This document shows positions 1 to 7,816 of a stretch of 38,302 nt of DNA, piece after piece. The notes beneath the pieces were generated by a model. The model saw nothing but the letters and a program-made list of their open reading frames with translations. It searched no databases and was not told the DNA's origin. Where the stretch lies: the IMG/VR virus record IMGVR_UViG_3300048999_000335, positions 1-38,302 of that record; one strand, given 5' to 3'. Origin of the DNA: a virus. The stretch's first letter is position 1; the number at the start of each line of letters is the position of its first letter. A program made the translations under genes and the position numbers.

Positions 1-1002
1 TCACGAGCAAGACCCGTGCAACAGGCCCCACGTAAGATAGCTGAGCCCGGCGCCGTGCCAGAGACCACCAAGCCCCATCACAATCAGCAAATTCAGATAC
101 GTTCTGAAGGTGCCGCGGCGATTGCCGCCCAGCGGGATATAAAGATACGTCCGCAACCAGCTCGACAGTGAGATGTGCCAGCGGGTCCAGAATTCGGAAA
201 ACGACACGGAAGTGTATGGAAGGTTGAAATTGATCGGAAGCCGGTAGCCGAAGAGCAACGCCAGACCTATGGCGATCGCCGAATACCCAAAGAAGTCGGC
301 GTAGATCTGGTAGCTATACATAAAAATCAGCAACCATCGGTCCTGAGTCCGAAGCGTCTCAAAGAGGGGGAAATCCATATAGGATGTCATCTCGTTGAGG
401 TTGTTCGCGACGTATAGCTTGAAGAAAAAGCCCGTCAAAATCCATTTCACAGCCTCGACCAGCGGAATTTCTGCAAAATATTTCGGCTTGATCTGCGGCA
501 TGAACATTTCGGCGCGCGTAATCGGCCCCGAAACCAGCTGCGGAAAAAATATGATGTACAGGAAGACGCTCGTGAGATCGGGTGGTGCGCTTTTCTGCTT
601 GGTAAGATCCACAAGCAAGCTGATGTTGTGGAATACGAAAAACGAAATCCCGATCGGTAACGGCAATTTCAAAAGGAAGCCGATGGGCCCAAGGTCGGCC
701 AAACTGGGAGATGTTGGCTCCACGAATAGAAATTTGTATTTAAAGAACGCCAACAACATGAGATTGAAGGCAATCCCTACCGGCAGCCATACTCGGCGAT
801 CCCGGAGAGCCAAAATCAAAAACAGATAAGTTCCGAAGACGGCCGCAGCCAGCAACGGTAGAAGTTCTGGCTGACCATAACCGTAGAAGAACAAGCTGGC
901 GACAACCAGCCATTGAATCTGAAATGGCCTTAGCGGCGGGAGGTAATACGCCCCAAATACGACCGCAACAAATACGCCGAACTGCCACGATGTGAAAGTC
1001 AT
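1..1002 (-). CDS. MBOAT family O-acyltransferase, C-terminally truncated
   Basis: The product is a 333-residue polytopic membrane protein of the MBOAT family (AlgI/DltB-like), enzymes that move acyl groups, usually acetyl, onto exported polysaccharides at the inner membrane. Visible family features are many hydrophobic segments, the SGPITRAEMF stretch, the FWTRWHISLSSWLR motif and the GGLWHG motif with the invariant histidine near residue 316. AlgI-like proteins are usually about 450-500 residues, and this one stops right after the next conserved HG, at the window edge. One missing base near position 13 would turn the ending HGSCS-stop into HGVLLV, which fits the family better, so a frameshift is likely. 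It follows the lysis genes and may be a lysogenic-conversion gene or flanking host DNA. Confidence 0.85.
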   Translation of the reverse strand: MTFTSWQFGVFVAVVFGAYYLPPLRPFQIQWLVVASLFFYGYGQPELLPLLAAAVFGTYLFLILALRDRRVWLPVGIAFNLMLLAFFKYKFLFVEPTSPSLADLGPIGFLLKLPLPIGISFFVFHNISLLVDLTKQKSAPPDLTSVFLYIIFFPQLVSGPITRAEMFMPQIKPKYFAEIPLVEAVKWILTGFFFKLYVANNLNEMTSYMDFPLFETLRTQDRWLLIFMYSYQIYADFFGYSAIAIGLALLFGYRLPINFNLPYTSVSFSEFWTRWHISLSSWLRTYLYIPLGGNRRGTFRTYLNLLIVMGLGGLWHGAGLSYLTWGLLHGSCS

Positions 1003-1079
1003 GCCGCCCCATGAATAATCATGAGGAATTTAGCATCACAGCGTGAGCGAGCCAATATCGTCTGATCGACAAAGACAAA

Positions 1080-1382
1080 TCATTTGCTGAGCAAGACCTT
1101 GATGCCGAGCCACACCGCCCCGACAAACCCCGTCACGATAATTGTAATCACAGCCTTGAAGGTATAGCTCTGCGCCTGTTCGACGCTTTTGCGCCAGCGT
1201 CTTAGGTGCTGGAAGTCCGCGCGCAATTCCTTGCGGTCCTCTTCCTCGATTCCAAAGGAAGTCAGGATGGTTGCGATGGTTCGGAGAACCAGGGTATCAA
1301 TATCGTCGCGATGAAACCTTTGTTGTTCGGCCAACGTCTCGACGACAATAGCTCTGATATCCTCGTCGGGTATGGCGCTCAT
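1080..1382 (-). CDS. Small membrane protein of the lysis cassette
   Basis: A 100-residue protein, started at the ATG at 1382 because a GGAG box lies about 11 bases upstream; a longer reading has no family-like sequence. The first 70 residues are charged and helical (DEDIRAIVVETL, then EEEDRKELRADFQHLRRWRK), followed by one membrane span near residues 72-95 and a short KVLLSK end. It follows the holin-like gene at 1402-1785 and is the last gene of the lysis block. A soluble helical domain on a single C-terminal anchor resembles phage accessory lysis or antiholin proteins, but no family is recognised with certainty. Confidence 0.72.
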   Translation of the reverse strand: MSAIPDEDIRAIVVETLAEQQRFHRDDIDTLVLRTIATILTSFGIEEEDRKELRADFQHLRRWRKSVEQAQSYTFKAVITIIVTGFVGAVWLGIKVLLSK

Positions 1383-1401
1383 GGTTCGACCAACTCCAAT
1401 G

Positions 1402-1785
1402 TCATCGTTTGATGATCCTCGCGACGTTTTCAAATCCCCGTTTGGCGAAATAGAACGAGACCACAAGGTTCGATGTAACGGACGCAAACCCCGCGAGAGG
1501 ATCGGTCGTTCCGAGTCCCAACACCTTGTCCCACACCAAAAGTTTGCCAAAATAGATAGCGACGCAAAAACCCATCAACTTGTCGGGTTCGTACCAATGC
1601 CCGATTTCGGCGATACGATATTGCGAGATCGCGCTCGTTTCCGACACTTGCGCCGCGATTTCGCTCGCCGCCAAATCCGCAGCGATCTTGTTGTCGACGT
1701 TGCCGGCCTTCAGCTTGGCATTATAGGCATCGACCAATCCCTTGATGACCGGGCCGCCCAGGAAGGAGATGATCGCCATCCACAT
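1402..1785 (-). CDS. Holin-like protein (3-TM holin type)
   Basis: A 127-residue protein that resembles the '3TM holin for gene-transfer release' group of alphaproteobacterial phages and gene transfer agents. It starts with a hydrophobic N-terminus (residues 2-18), has a charged middle rich in Ala, Asp and Lys, then two hydrophobic stretches (about 72-90 and 98-115), and ends KRGFENVARIIKR, a type of end I associate with these proteins. A holin would open the inner membrane so the endolysin encoded at 2178-2897 can reach peptidoglycan. The start at 1785 has AAGGTAAG upstream, and the preceding gene ends at 1787, so the genes are probably translationally linked. Family assignment is from general resemblance. 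Confidence 0.7.
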   Translation of the reverse strand: MWMAIISFLGGPVIKGLVDAYNAKLKAGNVDNKIAADLAASEIAAQVSETSAISQYRIAEIGHWYEPDKLMGFCVAIYFGKLLVWDKVLGLGTTDPLAGFASVTSNLVVSFYFAKRGFENVARIIKR

Positions 1786-1786
1786 C

Positions 1787-2029
1787 TCAACTTACCTTTC
1801 GAATTGACCGCAACCGGGCGATGATCGTCACGATGGAGATACCCAACAAAATCCGGCCGACAATCTTCGCATCGCCAATCGCGATGGAGATTTGATCCCT
1901 CAGGTTCGGGTCGCCCAATGCGTCCGCAACCGTATCAATGGCCTGCATCAGAGTACCCGCGAGAGCCAGGCAGTAACTCCACGCGATGGTCAAAGAATTG
2001 AGGCAGCCGGCCTTGATGCGCGTCCACAT
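1787..2029 (-). CDS. Small membrane protein, lysis cassette
   Basis: An 80-residue protein beginning MWTRIKAGCLNSLTIAW. The ATG at 2029 gives a coherent membrane protein; an upstream extension is only a shadow of the neighbouring small gene. Hydrophobic stretches lie near residues 12-32 and 57-72, and the end is Arg-rich (RLRSIRKVS). It sits between a 49-residue membrane protein and the holin-like protein, which supports a lysis or holin-partner role. I do not recognise a named family, so the role is inferred from position. Confidence 0.68.
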   Translation of the reverse strand: MWTRIKAGCLNSLTIAWSYCLALAGTLMQAIDTVADALGDPNLRDQISIAIGDAKIVGRILLGISIVTIIARLRSIRKVS

Positions 2030-2031
2030 GG

Positions 2032-2181
2032 CTAGAGCGCCGCCTTGAGCGCGGCAACTTTGGCCTCGAGCGCCCTGATGTAAGATTCTGCGCCGGTGAC
2101 CAGGACCGTGATCTTGTCCTTCGTGAACCAGCACAATGCAAACCCGGCAGCAACGGCGGTGAAAGCAACTATTGGCGTCAT
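2032..2181 (-). CDS. 49-residue membrane protein overlapping the endolysin gene
   Basis: A very short gene whose ATG overlaps the endolysin stop codon by 4 bases (ATGA), typical of translational coupling. The product begins MTPIVAFTAVAAGFALCWF, a single N-terminal membrane span, and continues with a short amphipathic helix rich in Glu, Ala and Lys ending in KAAL. Its size, single span and position directly after the endolysin suggest a small spanin-, holin- or antiholin-like lysis factor. No lipobox is seen. Confidence 0.62.
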   Translation of the reverse strand: MTPIVAFTAVAAGFALCWFTKDKITVLVTGAESYIRALEAKVAALKAAL

Positions 2182-2897
2182 GGTCGTTTCCTTATGAAGT
2201 TGAAGATGGCGAAGAGCACGGAAGCGATGAACGCGCCGATGGAGCCCTTTGACGGATGACCGATGGAGGGCTTTGCGATGTCCGGCGAAGGAATCTGGAT
2301 GGTCGGGGCGGGTCGGGCTGAGGCAACCGGTACACCCGAAAAGGCGATGCTCGGATCGAGCTTCATCATCGCCAGAAGCAACCCGGCGCAGCCGAGTTGA
2401 CGGTCGACCGCTTCGGCGTCGTAGACACCGTCGCGGACATATTTTCCCGATATGTATTGATCGGTACCCGCCCAGATATAAGGCGACGGCCTGCCGCGGG
2501 CGGCATAACCAAGCCCGTTATATTCCTCGAGCATGGTCAGCGTGCCGCCGATGCTCCAGTCCTTGTTGCGCGCGGCATAGGGCGGGCAGTTGATCAGCGC
2601 ATCGACCGCCGCCTCCGCCCACGATTCAAATGGCCCGCGTCCAGCGGGCACGTGAACCGAAACCTTGTTCCAAGGGTCGCCCTGCGCCAACGACCGCGTC
2701 CAGTCCTGAGAGGATTCCCGTTCGTGGACGACTGCGATGACGGCCCAAGGCACGCCGGTTTCTGAAGAAACCGCCCGATAGACGGATTTAGCCAAGGGAG
2801 AGACGAGATGTGTTGCAACAGAGGAGAAATCCCGCGTCAGCCCGACCTTCGCCCAGCGCTCCGCATTCGCGCGTTTAAGCGCGACTAGATCGGTCAT
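2178..2897 (-). CDS. Endolysin-like lysozyme-fold protein with C-terminal hydrophobic tail
   Basis: A 239-residue protein started at the ATG at 2897, after GAGCAAGTA. The core (about residues 20-170) contains VIAVVHERESSQDW, with a glutamate in the place of a lysozyme acid catalyst, then LAQGDPWN and VHVPAGRGPF, and LEEYNGLGYAARG with its YNGxGY motif. I know this layout from alphaproteobacterial phage lysozyme-like endolysins, which cut the glycan of peptidoglycan. A Pro/Ser-rich linker leads to a hydrophobic end near residues 215-234 followed by RKRP, which could be a membrane anchor. It heads the lysis cassette and overlaps the next small gene by 4 bases. No Sec signal peptide is seen at the N-terminus. 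Confidence 0.82.
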   Translation of the reverse strand: MTDLVALKRANAERWAKVGLTRDFSSVATHLVSPLAKSVYRAVSSETGVPWAVIAVVHERESSQDWTRSLAQGDPWNKVSVHVPAGRGPFESWAEAAVDALINCPPYAARNKDWSIGGTLTMLEEYNGLGYAARGRPSPYIWAGTDQYISGKYVRDGVYDAEAVDRQLGCAGLLLAMMKLDPSIAFSGVPVASARPAPTIQIPSPDIAKPSIGHPSKGSIGAFIASVLFAIFNFIRKRP

Positions 2898-2906
2898 TAC
2901 TTGCTC
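2887..2906. repeat. Left copy of a 20-base direct near-repeat flanking the acyltransferase gene
   Basis: AGATCGGTCATTACTTGCTC here matches 4139-4158 at 19 of 20 bases. This copy covers the start codon and ribosome-binding region of the endolysin on the minus strand. The two copies bracket the acyltransferase gene, which could mark its insertion or a duplicated endolysin leader. Confidence 0.55.
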
Positions 2907-2956
2907 ACCGTGAGTGTGTGGGATAGATAGGCGTGCCTTGGAAGTGGTAGCCGCCA

Positions 2957-4042
2957 GTGGAAAAAAATAACTTTTTACCGCGCATTGAATCGTTGCGCGG
3001 TATCGCTGCCCTCGTGGTGGTCGGCTATCACGTCGGTGGTCAACTATCGGAAAGCCCCGCATATGGCGGGTTGGACGCTTTCGCCTACCGGACACTTGTG
3101 GCGCTTTCAAACGGCGTTGGCGCCGTCGTTACCTTTTTTGTCTTGAGCGGCTTTGTGCTTGCGCGATCGCTCGACGGAAATTCCGATCCAATCAGATTCT
3201 TCCGAAGCCGCTTATTTCGGCTGTTTCCAGCGGCGTTCGCCGTCGTCTCATTGCTGACCGCCCTTCACTGGCGGTTCGGAATTTACGTTGGATACGAAGC
3301 ATCGTTCGACCCAATCGACGTCATTCTGAATATGCTGATGATCCGAAGCGATATTAACGGCGTGATGTGGTCGATGACGGTCGAATGCGCGGCAACGCCA
3401 TTAATCCTGTTGAGCTTCTGGCTATTTCGTAAATATGGAGAGCGGCCGCTTTGGAGTCTGGTCGCAATTCTTCTCGTTTTGTCTTCTTGGGGACCCTACG
3501 TTCATCTGCTCGGCGGCTTCACCAGTCTGGCGCCCTTGTATGCTTTCGTCGTCGGAGTGCTCTTACATTTTCGGGGCGCCTCGATTGCGTCGCTGATCGG
3601 CCAAAAGCGAGCGACCGTTGCGGGTATTGCCGCAATGGCTGTCTTTTGTTTCTGTGGAACGAGGACACAAAGCGCGCTGGTTTTGCTGCTGGAATGCCTG
3701 AGCGCCGCGACATGGATCGTGTTGATCGTCTGGCATCCGACGAAAAATCTCTTCAAGCCGCTCGACTTCAAGCTCGTTCGGTTTTACGGGCGGATTTCGT
3801 ATAGTTTCTATCTACTCCACCACCTGGGCATCTCGTTTGCTTTTCGCCTTTTCGATCCATTGGCTCTCAACGCGTCAGGAGTACCTTTATCCATCACAAT
3901 GGCTTTTGCGACTCTTGGATCTATCCTGTTGACGACGCCGGCAGCCTATTTGGCCTGGCGGTTTATCGAGGTTCCTGCCATCAGACTTGGATCAATATTG
4001 GGCGAGCCATCGACCCTGCGGGCGAGTAGGCAAACCTCTTGA
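2957..4042 (+). CDS. Acyltransferase 3 family membrane protein (OafA-like)
   Basis: A 361-residue polytopic protein of the acyltransferase 3 family, which O-acetylates surface sugars such as O-antigen. The N-terminus reads PRIESLRGIAALVVVGYHV, with the family's Arg and following His, and about ten hydrophobic segments follow. The FRSRLFRLFPA stretch and the late SFYLLHHLGI stretch are also typical. It starts at GTG (2957) with GGAAG about 15 bases upstream. It is on the opposite strand from the lysis genes and next to a methyltransferase gene, an arrangement that fits lysogenic conversion of the host surface. A 20-base near-repeat lies on each side of it (2887-2906 and 4139-4158). Confidence 0.88.
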   Translation: MEKNNFLPRIESLRGIAALVVVGYHVGGQLSESPAYGGLDAFAYRTLVALSNGVGAVVTFFVLSGFVLARSLDGNSDPIRFFRSRLFRLFPAAFAVVSLLTALHWRFGIYVGYEASFDPIDVILNMLMIRSDINGVMWSMTVECAATPLILLSFWLFRKYGERPLWSLVAILLVLSSWGPYVHLLGGFTSLAPLYAFVVGVLLHFRGASIASLIGQKRATVAGIAAMAVFCFCGTRTQSALVLLLECLSAATWIVLIVWHPTKNLFKPLDFKLVRFYGRISYSFYLLHHLGISFAFRLFDPLALNASGVPLSITMAFATLGSILLTTPAAYLAWRFIEVPAIRLGSILGEPSTLRASRQTS

Positions 4043-4138
4043 TAAGCCGTGACGACGCTCGCATCGTTGCGATAATTACGTGCGCCGCCTCTCGGGTTAA
4101 CGTGGACATTTTTCCAGGACTTCCATTTCCCGTACCTG

Positions 4139-4158
4139 AGATCGATCATTACTTGCTC
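4139..4158. repeat. Right copy of the 20-base direct near-repeat
   Basis: AGATCGATCATTACTTGCTC, one mismatch from 2887-2906. Read on the minus strand it gives a ribosome-binding site and ATG just like those of the endolysin, but what follows is a short frame that runs into the antisense of the acyltransferase 3' end and shows no family. Both copies are preceded on the minus strand by a small inverted repeat (CTCAC-GGTGAG at the left copy, CTCCA-tag-TGGAG at this one). Confidence 0.55.
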
Positions 4159-4206
4159 CACTATGGAGTGTAGTGGTATTTTTCCTACTCAAATGGAGAG
4201 CGCTGC

Positions 4207-4986
4207 ATGAGAGACGAAGCTGCAGGATTTTATGTTGGCGTAATCAATCAACTGATCGAAGCAGGCACGGTATCAATACCCGATAGCGTTCTTGTCGTTT
4301 GTGGTGGCCCTTTGGACGAAATGGTGATGCGCCAAGCCGGGCTGTCTGATTTCACGATTTCAAATCTGGACGATGGAGCAGCTAACCATCGGCAAGATGC
4401 GGAAAACCTGACCTTTGACGATGGGTCATTCGATATCGTGGTGGTTCACGCTGGGCTACACCATTGCCATTCGCCGCACCGCGCATTGCTCGAAATGTAC
4501 CGTGTCGCCCGCAAGGCGGTAATCGTTCTAGAAGCGCGGGATAGCCTCGCCATGCAGATAGCTAAGTTGGCGGGGTTTACGCCTGATTTCGAACTGGAGG
4601 CCGTTACCCACGAAGGCTACGAAAGCGGCGGCGTAGGTAACGGTCCAATTCCGAATTTTATATATCGATGGACAGAGCGTGAAGTTGAAAAAACCATCCG
4701 AAGCTTCGACCCAGCCCATGTAGAACAGATTAGATATTTTTATGGTCTGCGGTTGCCTAGTCTTCGCTTTGAAAAAACAAATAGACCGTTACGGCGCATT
4801 GCACTCAGAGCTCTTAGGCCTGCCGCAATAGCGTTTTCAAAATTATTTCCGAAACAGGGAAATCAATTCGGGTTTGCGATTATCAAGACGGGAAAGCTGA
4901 GACATTGGCTTGAATACAATAACGGAAAAATACGCGTTTCGAGCCAGCGCGCCGAACAACTTGGTCAATCGTATAGGCCTACCTAG
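4207..4986 (+). CDS. Class I SAM-dependent methyltransferase (type 11)
   Basis: A 259-residue protein with a Rossmann-type methyltransferase core. Motif I is degenerate at residues about 26-34 (LVVCGGPLDE), and the stretch LTFDDGSFDIVVVHAGLHHC (about 75-95) is the typical motif leading to strand 4 of type 11 methyltransferases, with HRALLEMYRVARKA after it. The last 100 residues are basic and of unknown role. The start has a clear GGAG box 8 bases upstream. Sitting after an acyltransferase 3 gene on the same strand, it may methylate a cell-surface sugar, but the substrate cannot be read from the sequence. It is somewhat richer in A and T than the phage genes, a hint of separate origin. Confidence 0.82.
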   Translation: MRDEAAGFYVGVINQLIEAGTVSIPDSVLVVCGGPLDEMVMRQAGLSDFTISNLDDGAANHRQDAENLTFDDGSFDIVVVHAGLHHCHSPHRALLEMYRVARKAVIVLEARDSLAMQIAKLAGFTPDFELEAVTHEGYESGGVGNGPIPNFIYRWTEREVEKTIRSFDPAHVEQIRYFYGLRLPSLRFEKTNRPLRRIALRALRPAAIAFSKLFPKQGNQFGFAIIKTGKLRHWLEYNNGKIRVSSQRAEQLGQSYRPT

Positions 4987-5112
4987 CCCACAAATGAGCT
5001 GCGAATGGCGGCAGGTCATTTGTCGTCGACGAGTTTAAGACGAGGGAAAATGATAGCATCCGAGAAGCGACGCCGCCGAAATTTCTACGACGCTTAGGGC
5101 AACGGGATTGCG

Positions 5113-6087
5113 TTAAATTATCCGCAAAATATAATTACAGATGATCGTTGGCTGCGTAGTCCTAAACGGATTGCTAGTTCCGCCTTGCGGGGTGCCGGCG
5201 AATGTTGATACGGCCTGAGAAGCGGAGAAATTCGCTGGCTGTTGTGATGGGCCACCGCTGCCTGTTTGAACTGATCCGCCGCCCGTCACAGCATTGCTAG
5301 ATATCGTAATTGCTCCATTGCTGATCGAGCCGGACGGCGTATACGGCGGCAAATTTGGCACGAATAGTGTGGTATTTTCCAAGCCGCCCACCGCGCCCAA
5401 ATTGGTAGAATTTCCTCCGAAATAAGTTGATGTCAGCCGCGATGCCGAATTCTCCATCATCGCCGAGACACGACCTGTTTTATCAGGAACGTTGAACGTC
5501 GTCGAACCGTCGCCGGCACCAAACCGCGTTCCCCATCGGGCGAATGCAGTGGCATAAGTGGTCCGAGAGATCGCCTGGCCTTGTGGGAAAATGAAGGAAC
5601 TGTTCGGCGTGATCGTATCCCAATAATCCATGCCGCCTAGTAGCGGCACGCTATACGGACTGCCAAAGAAGCCTTGCAGATAGAATGCACCGTCCGCGTT
5701 GTTATATACTGCGACGTAAGGCGTGCCTTGAATGATGGTTCCGGCGAGCAATTCGGTTGAGGGCGCGGAGCGCAGTGGTTTTGCACCCAACGAATCTACA
5801 TTCAGCGTCACCGTCGCCCCGTTGGTGGTGTGTGGCGTGAACGCGATCATTTGTCCGTTGAGATGGGCCAGCGTATCGAATACCTCGTAAGAGGAAACCG
5901 TGTATGCGGTCGACGTGCCTCCGGTGACGATGGCGCCGGCGATATCGTCGCGGTATTTCGCGGTCGCCGCCATCATGGCCCGCGCGGAATCGTTCACACT
6001 GGAAGGCGATTGTCCTTCGGCCCAGTTGATCGTGCTGTCTGCGGTGGCGTCGGACGCGGCCGTCTGCGACCATTTATAGAGTGTCAT
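5113..6087 (-). CDS. Phage tail collar domain protein (tail fibre)
   Basis: A 324-residue tail-fibre protein. The N-terminus (MTLYKWSQTAASDATADS, then NWAEGQSPSSVNDSARAMMA) is the conserved start of many tail-fibre proteins. Residues about 150-215 form a Phage Tail Collar domain, with FIFPQGQAISRTTYATAFAR, a GTRFGAGDGSTTFNVPD stretch and GRVSAMM. The Ser/Thr/Gly-rich C-terminus is typical of receptor-contacting ends. It lies behind a strong hairpin at 6111-6134 and ahead of the lysis cassette, with AAGGGAAAG upstream of the ATG, so it may have its own promoter. Confidence 0.88.
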   Translation of the reverse strand: MTLYKWSQTAASDATADSTINWAEGQSPSSVNDSARAMMAATAKYRDDIAGAIVTGGTSTAYTVSSYEVFDTLAHLNGQMIAFTPHTTNGATVTLNVDSLGAKPLRSAPSTELLAGTIIQGTPYVAVYNNADGAFYLQGFFGSPYSVPLLGGMDYWDTITPNSSFIFPQGQAISRTTYATAFARWGTRFGAGDGSTTFNVPDKTGRVSAMMENSASRLTSTYFGGNSTNLGAVGGLENTTLFVPNLPPYTPSGSISNGAITISSNAVTGGGSVQTGSGGPSQQPANFSASQAVSTFAGTPQGGTSNPFRTTQPTIICNYILRII

Positions 6088-6102
6088 TCTTCGCTTTCCC
6101 TT

Positions 6103-6134
6103 GAAATGAAAACGGCGACCTTCAGGTCGCCGTT
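6103..6134 (-). terminator. Rho-independent terminator (minus strand)
   Basis: A perfect 10-base stem, AACGGCGACC (6111-6120) with GGTCGCCGTT (6125-6134), closes a 4-base loop and is followed on the minus strand by TTTTCATTTC. It ends transcription of the small phage genes to its right before the tail-collar gene. Confidence 0.75.
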
Positions 6135-6200
6135 GGAATTTCTTCTTTTAGTTCTGAACGGCGACGCAGCGGGAAGACCGTTCGGCTTTCCCCTTGGACT

Positions 6201-6443
6201 TTACCTCCGGATATTTTTACGTTCTCCCTGTCCCTCGCCGCCCAAGTCGAGATATTGCGAACAGGGGCACGCCGGCGCACGAGCGGTCAGGAGGTTGCGG
6301 ATCACGCCAATCGGCACGCCAGGGCTTTCCTTCGCGACGGCATCGGCTCTCGCGTTGACGATCGCCTCGATATCGTCACGGATTTGCTTGATACGATCTT
6401 CAAGCGGGGCCGCGAGCGTCGCTTTCGTGTTCTTCGAAATCAT
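6201..6443 (-). CDS. Small hypothetical phage protein
   Basis: An 80-residue protein started at the ATG at 6443, which has AAGGA about 10 bases upstream; an ATG 9 bases earlier is too close to that box. The N-terminal half is a charged helix (EDRIKQIRDDIEAIVNARAD), followed by GVPIGVIRNLLTA, a Cys pair (CPCSQY) and an acidic/basic end. It overlaps the 168-residue gene by about 44 bases and lies just before a terminator. I do not recognise the family; a helix plus the GVI.NLLTAR-type stretch and two Cys is all that can be seen. Confidence 0.62.
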   Translation of the reverse strand: MISKNTKATLAAPLEDRIKQIRDDIEAIVNARADAVAKESPGVPIGVIRNLLTARAPACPCSQYLDLGGEGQGERKNIRR

Positions 6444-6906
6444 CCGCTTCATTTCCTTTTGTTGTTTCGCGTTGCGGCGATTGTACCGCCAGCTTCTGCC
6501 GCAGGGAGGCGGCCTCGTTTTGCGCGCGCCGCAACGCCTTTTCGCGCTGCTCCTCGTGCGCGGCGACATAGACCTGCAAATCGTAGGGCAACGTCTTGAA
6601 GCGTTGCTTGCGGTCGGCCGGCCAGGAACGCGGCGGTGCGATGCCGGCCGCTTCGCTGATCGCGGCGGCCACGACGCCGCCGAGCGTGGGGTCGGCAAGC
6701 CCGTGCATAACATGGGCGCGTGAAATTTCCCGAACCGCCGGCCACAGCCGTTCAATGCCAAGTGAGGCGCAATCGGCGATGAATTTGGCCACGGCCGCCG
6801 GCGCCGCCGGACAGAAGGAGGCCCCGTTCAATTCGCACCATCGTGCAAACAGGGGCGCGGCACGCGATCTCGCCTGGGCGAGCGCCGCCAGCACCGGGCT
6901 CGTCAT
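6400..6906 (-). CDS. Hypothetical phage protein, 168 residues
   Basis: A soluble protein with an Ala-rich helical N-terminus (LAALAQARSRAAPLFARWCE), a middle with IERLWPAVREISRAHVMHGL, then PADRKQRFKTLPYDLQVYVA and a long helical, charged C-terminus rich in Glu, Arg and Gln. It lies 8 bases after the 88-residue gene and overlaps the next small gene, so the three form one operon. The position after the internal/scaffold-like gene region and before the tail collar suggests a virion or assembly protein. No family is recognised. Confidence 0.68.
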   Translation of the reverse strand: MTSPVLAALAQARSRAAPLFARWCELNGASFCPAAPAAVAKFIADCASLGIERLWPAVREISRAHVMHGLADPTLGGVVAAAISEAAGIAPPRSWPADRKQRFKTLPYDLQVYVAAHEEQREKALRRAQNEAASLRQKLAVQSPQRETTKGNEADDFEEHESDARGPA

Positions 6907-6914
6907 CGCGCCCG

Positions 6915-7181
6915 TCAGCGTTTGGCTTTGCGCAGCGCCTCATGCACGCCGCCCATTTTCTTGCGCAGCTCCATGAGTTGTACCTGCCGACGCAGATTGT
7001 GCGTACCGGAATCGATCTCGCCTCTCAATTCGGTATCGAAATTTTCCAGCGCCGCCGCCCGCTTCTTCAAGCCGTAGAGCGCGAAATTTTCCACCATCTC
7101 GTCGGCCGGCATCGGCTTGCCGCTGAGTTTCTCGGTGACGGATTCCGTGCGTTCGATGAAGTCCCGGTTGTCATCGGCCAT
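6915..7181 (-). CDS. Small helical phage protein, 88 residues
   Basis: A strongly charged, almost all-helical protein (DFIERTESVTEKLSGK, then ALYGLKKRAAALENFDTELR and QVQLMELRKKMGG), which suggests a coiled coil. It is the first gene of a three-gene group ending at 6201. Coiled-coil proteins of this size in phages are often assembly chaperones or regulators, but nothing here fixes a role. Confidence 0.66.
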   Translation of the reverse strand: MADDNRDFIERTESVTEKLSGKPMPADEMVENFALYGLKKRAAALENFDTELRGEIDSGTHNLRRQVQLMELRKKMGGVHEALRKAKR

Positions 7182-7339
7182 CGGTCATTTTCCTGTTGGA
7201 GTGGAGATTGTCGTTTCGGGGCAATACGCAGCATCGAGCCGGAGTCGCGGAATCAATTGGGGGTCCAAGCGAAAGACGCGCGTCGGGGATTTCCTGGCGG
7301 GTACCCGGAAGCTCACGCTTGGGGTGGATCGCGCCACCT

Positions 7340-7779
7340 TTAGCGCGGTCGTTGGGTAAACCACGGTTGCAAGGGATCGTCGTTATAGAACCCGCGCAGT
7401 TGATCGGCTTGCGATGACGGTGCCACTTGCGCTGGGTCCTGCGGATTGATGCCCGCCATGGCGGCGATCCAGTCAGTGATGCCACCTGAGGAGTTCAAAC
7501 TATCGGGGAGAGCGAACTGCGCTGTGGGTGCACTCGGTTCGAATGCGGATGCCGGCCAGTTATTCCGAAATCGATCGCCGTCTTAGCGTCAAAATCCGCT
7601 GGAACGATGATGTACCCATTAGCATTCGTCCCGATATGATTGTGGCCCGAATCGAAAAGATTATAGGAACTCTGGACCTGATTGGGCGATACGATCGGAT
7701 TTCCGTTTATGTCTCTCAGAAATTTTGCTTCAACATACTGTTTCTTGTCATTGGTCCGCACATAAAATGTATCCGGCAT
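7340..7779 (-). pseudogene. FYVGA/tail-family effector, frameshifted
   Basis: The 5' frame, from the ATG at 7779 behind AAGGGA, encodes MPDTFYVRTNDKKQYVEAKF and NGYIIVPADFDAKT, the same head module as the proteins at 23796-24623 and 25716-26504 in shortened form. It then runs out of frame near 7560-7580. In the next frame the text resumes as DRFRNNWPAS and continues with QFALPDSLNSSGGITDWIAA, MAGINPQDP and LQPWF, ending at a stop at 7340; this closely matches the tail of the M23 peptidase at 36288. So a family head is joined to a family tail out of frame, with the middle domain missing. Either a frameshift or a bad recombination event explains it. Confidence 0.75.
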
Positions 7780-7816
7780 TAAAATTATCCCTTAAGCGGC
7801 ACCTCAAGAAAGCTAG

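Noticed and set aside
3946-4149. Short minus-strand frame behind an endolysin-like start site
   Set aside because: Only about 20 bases match the endolysin leader; the rest is antisense to the acyltransferase end and shows no protein features.
4987-5112. Inverted repeat ACAAATGA/TCATTTGT as a terminator for the methyltransferase
   Set aside because: The stem is AT-rich with a 19-base loop and no T-run, too weak to call.
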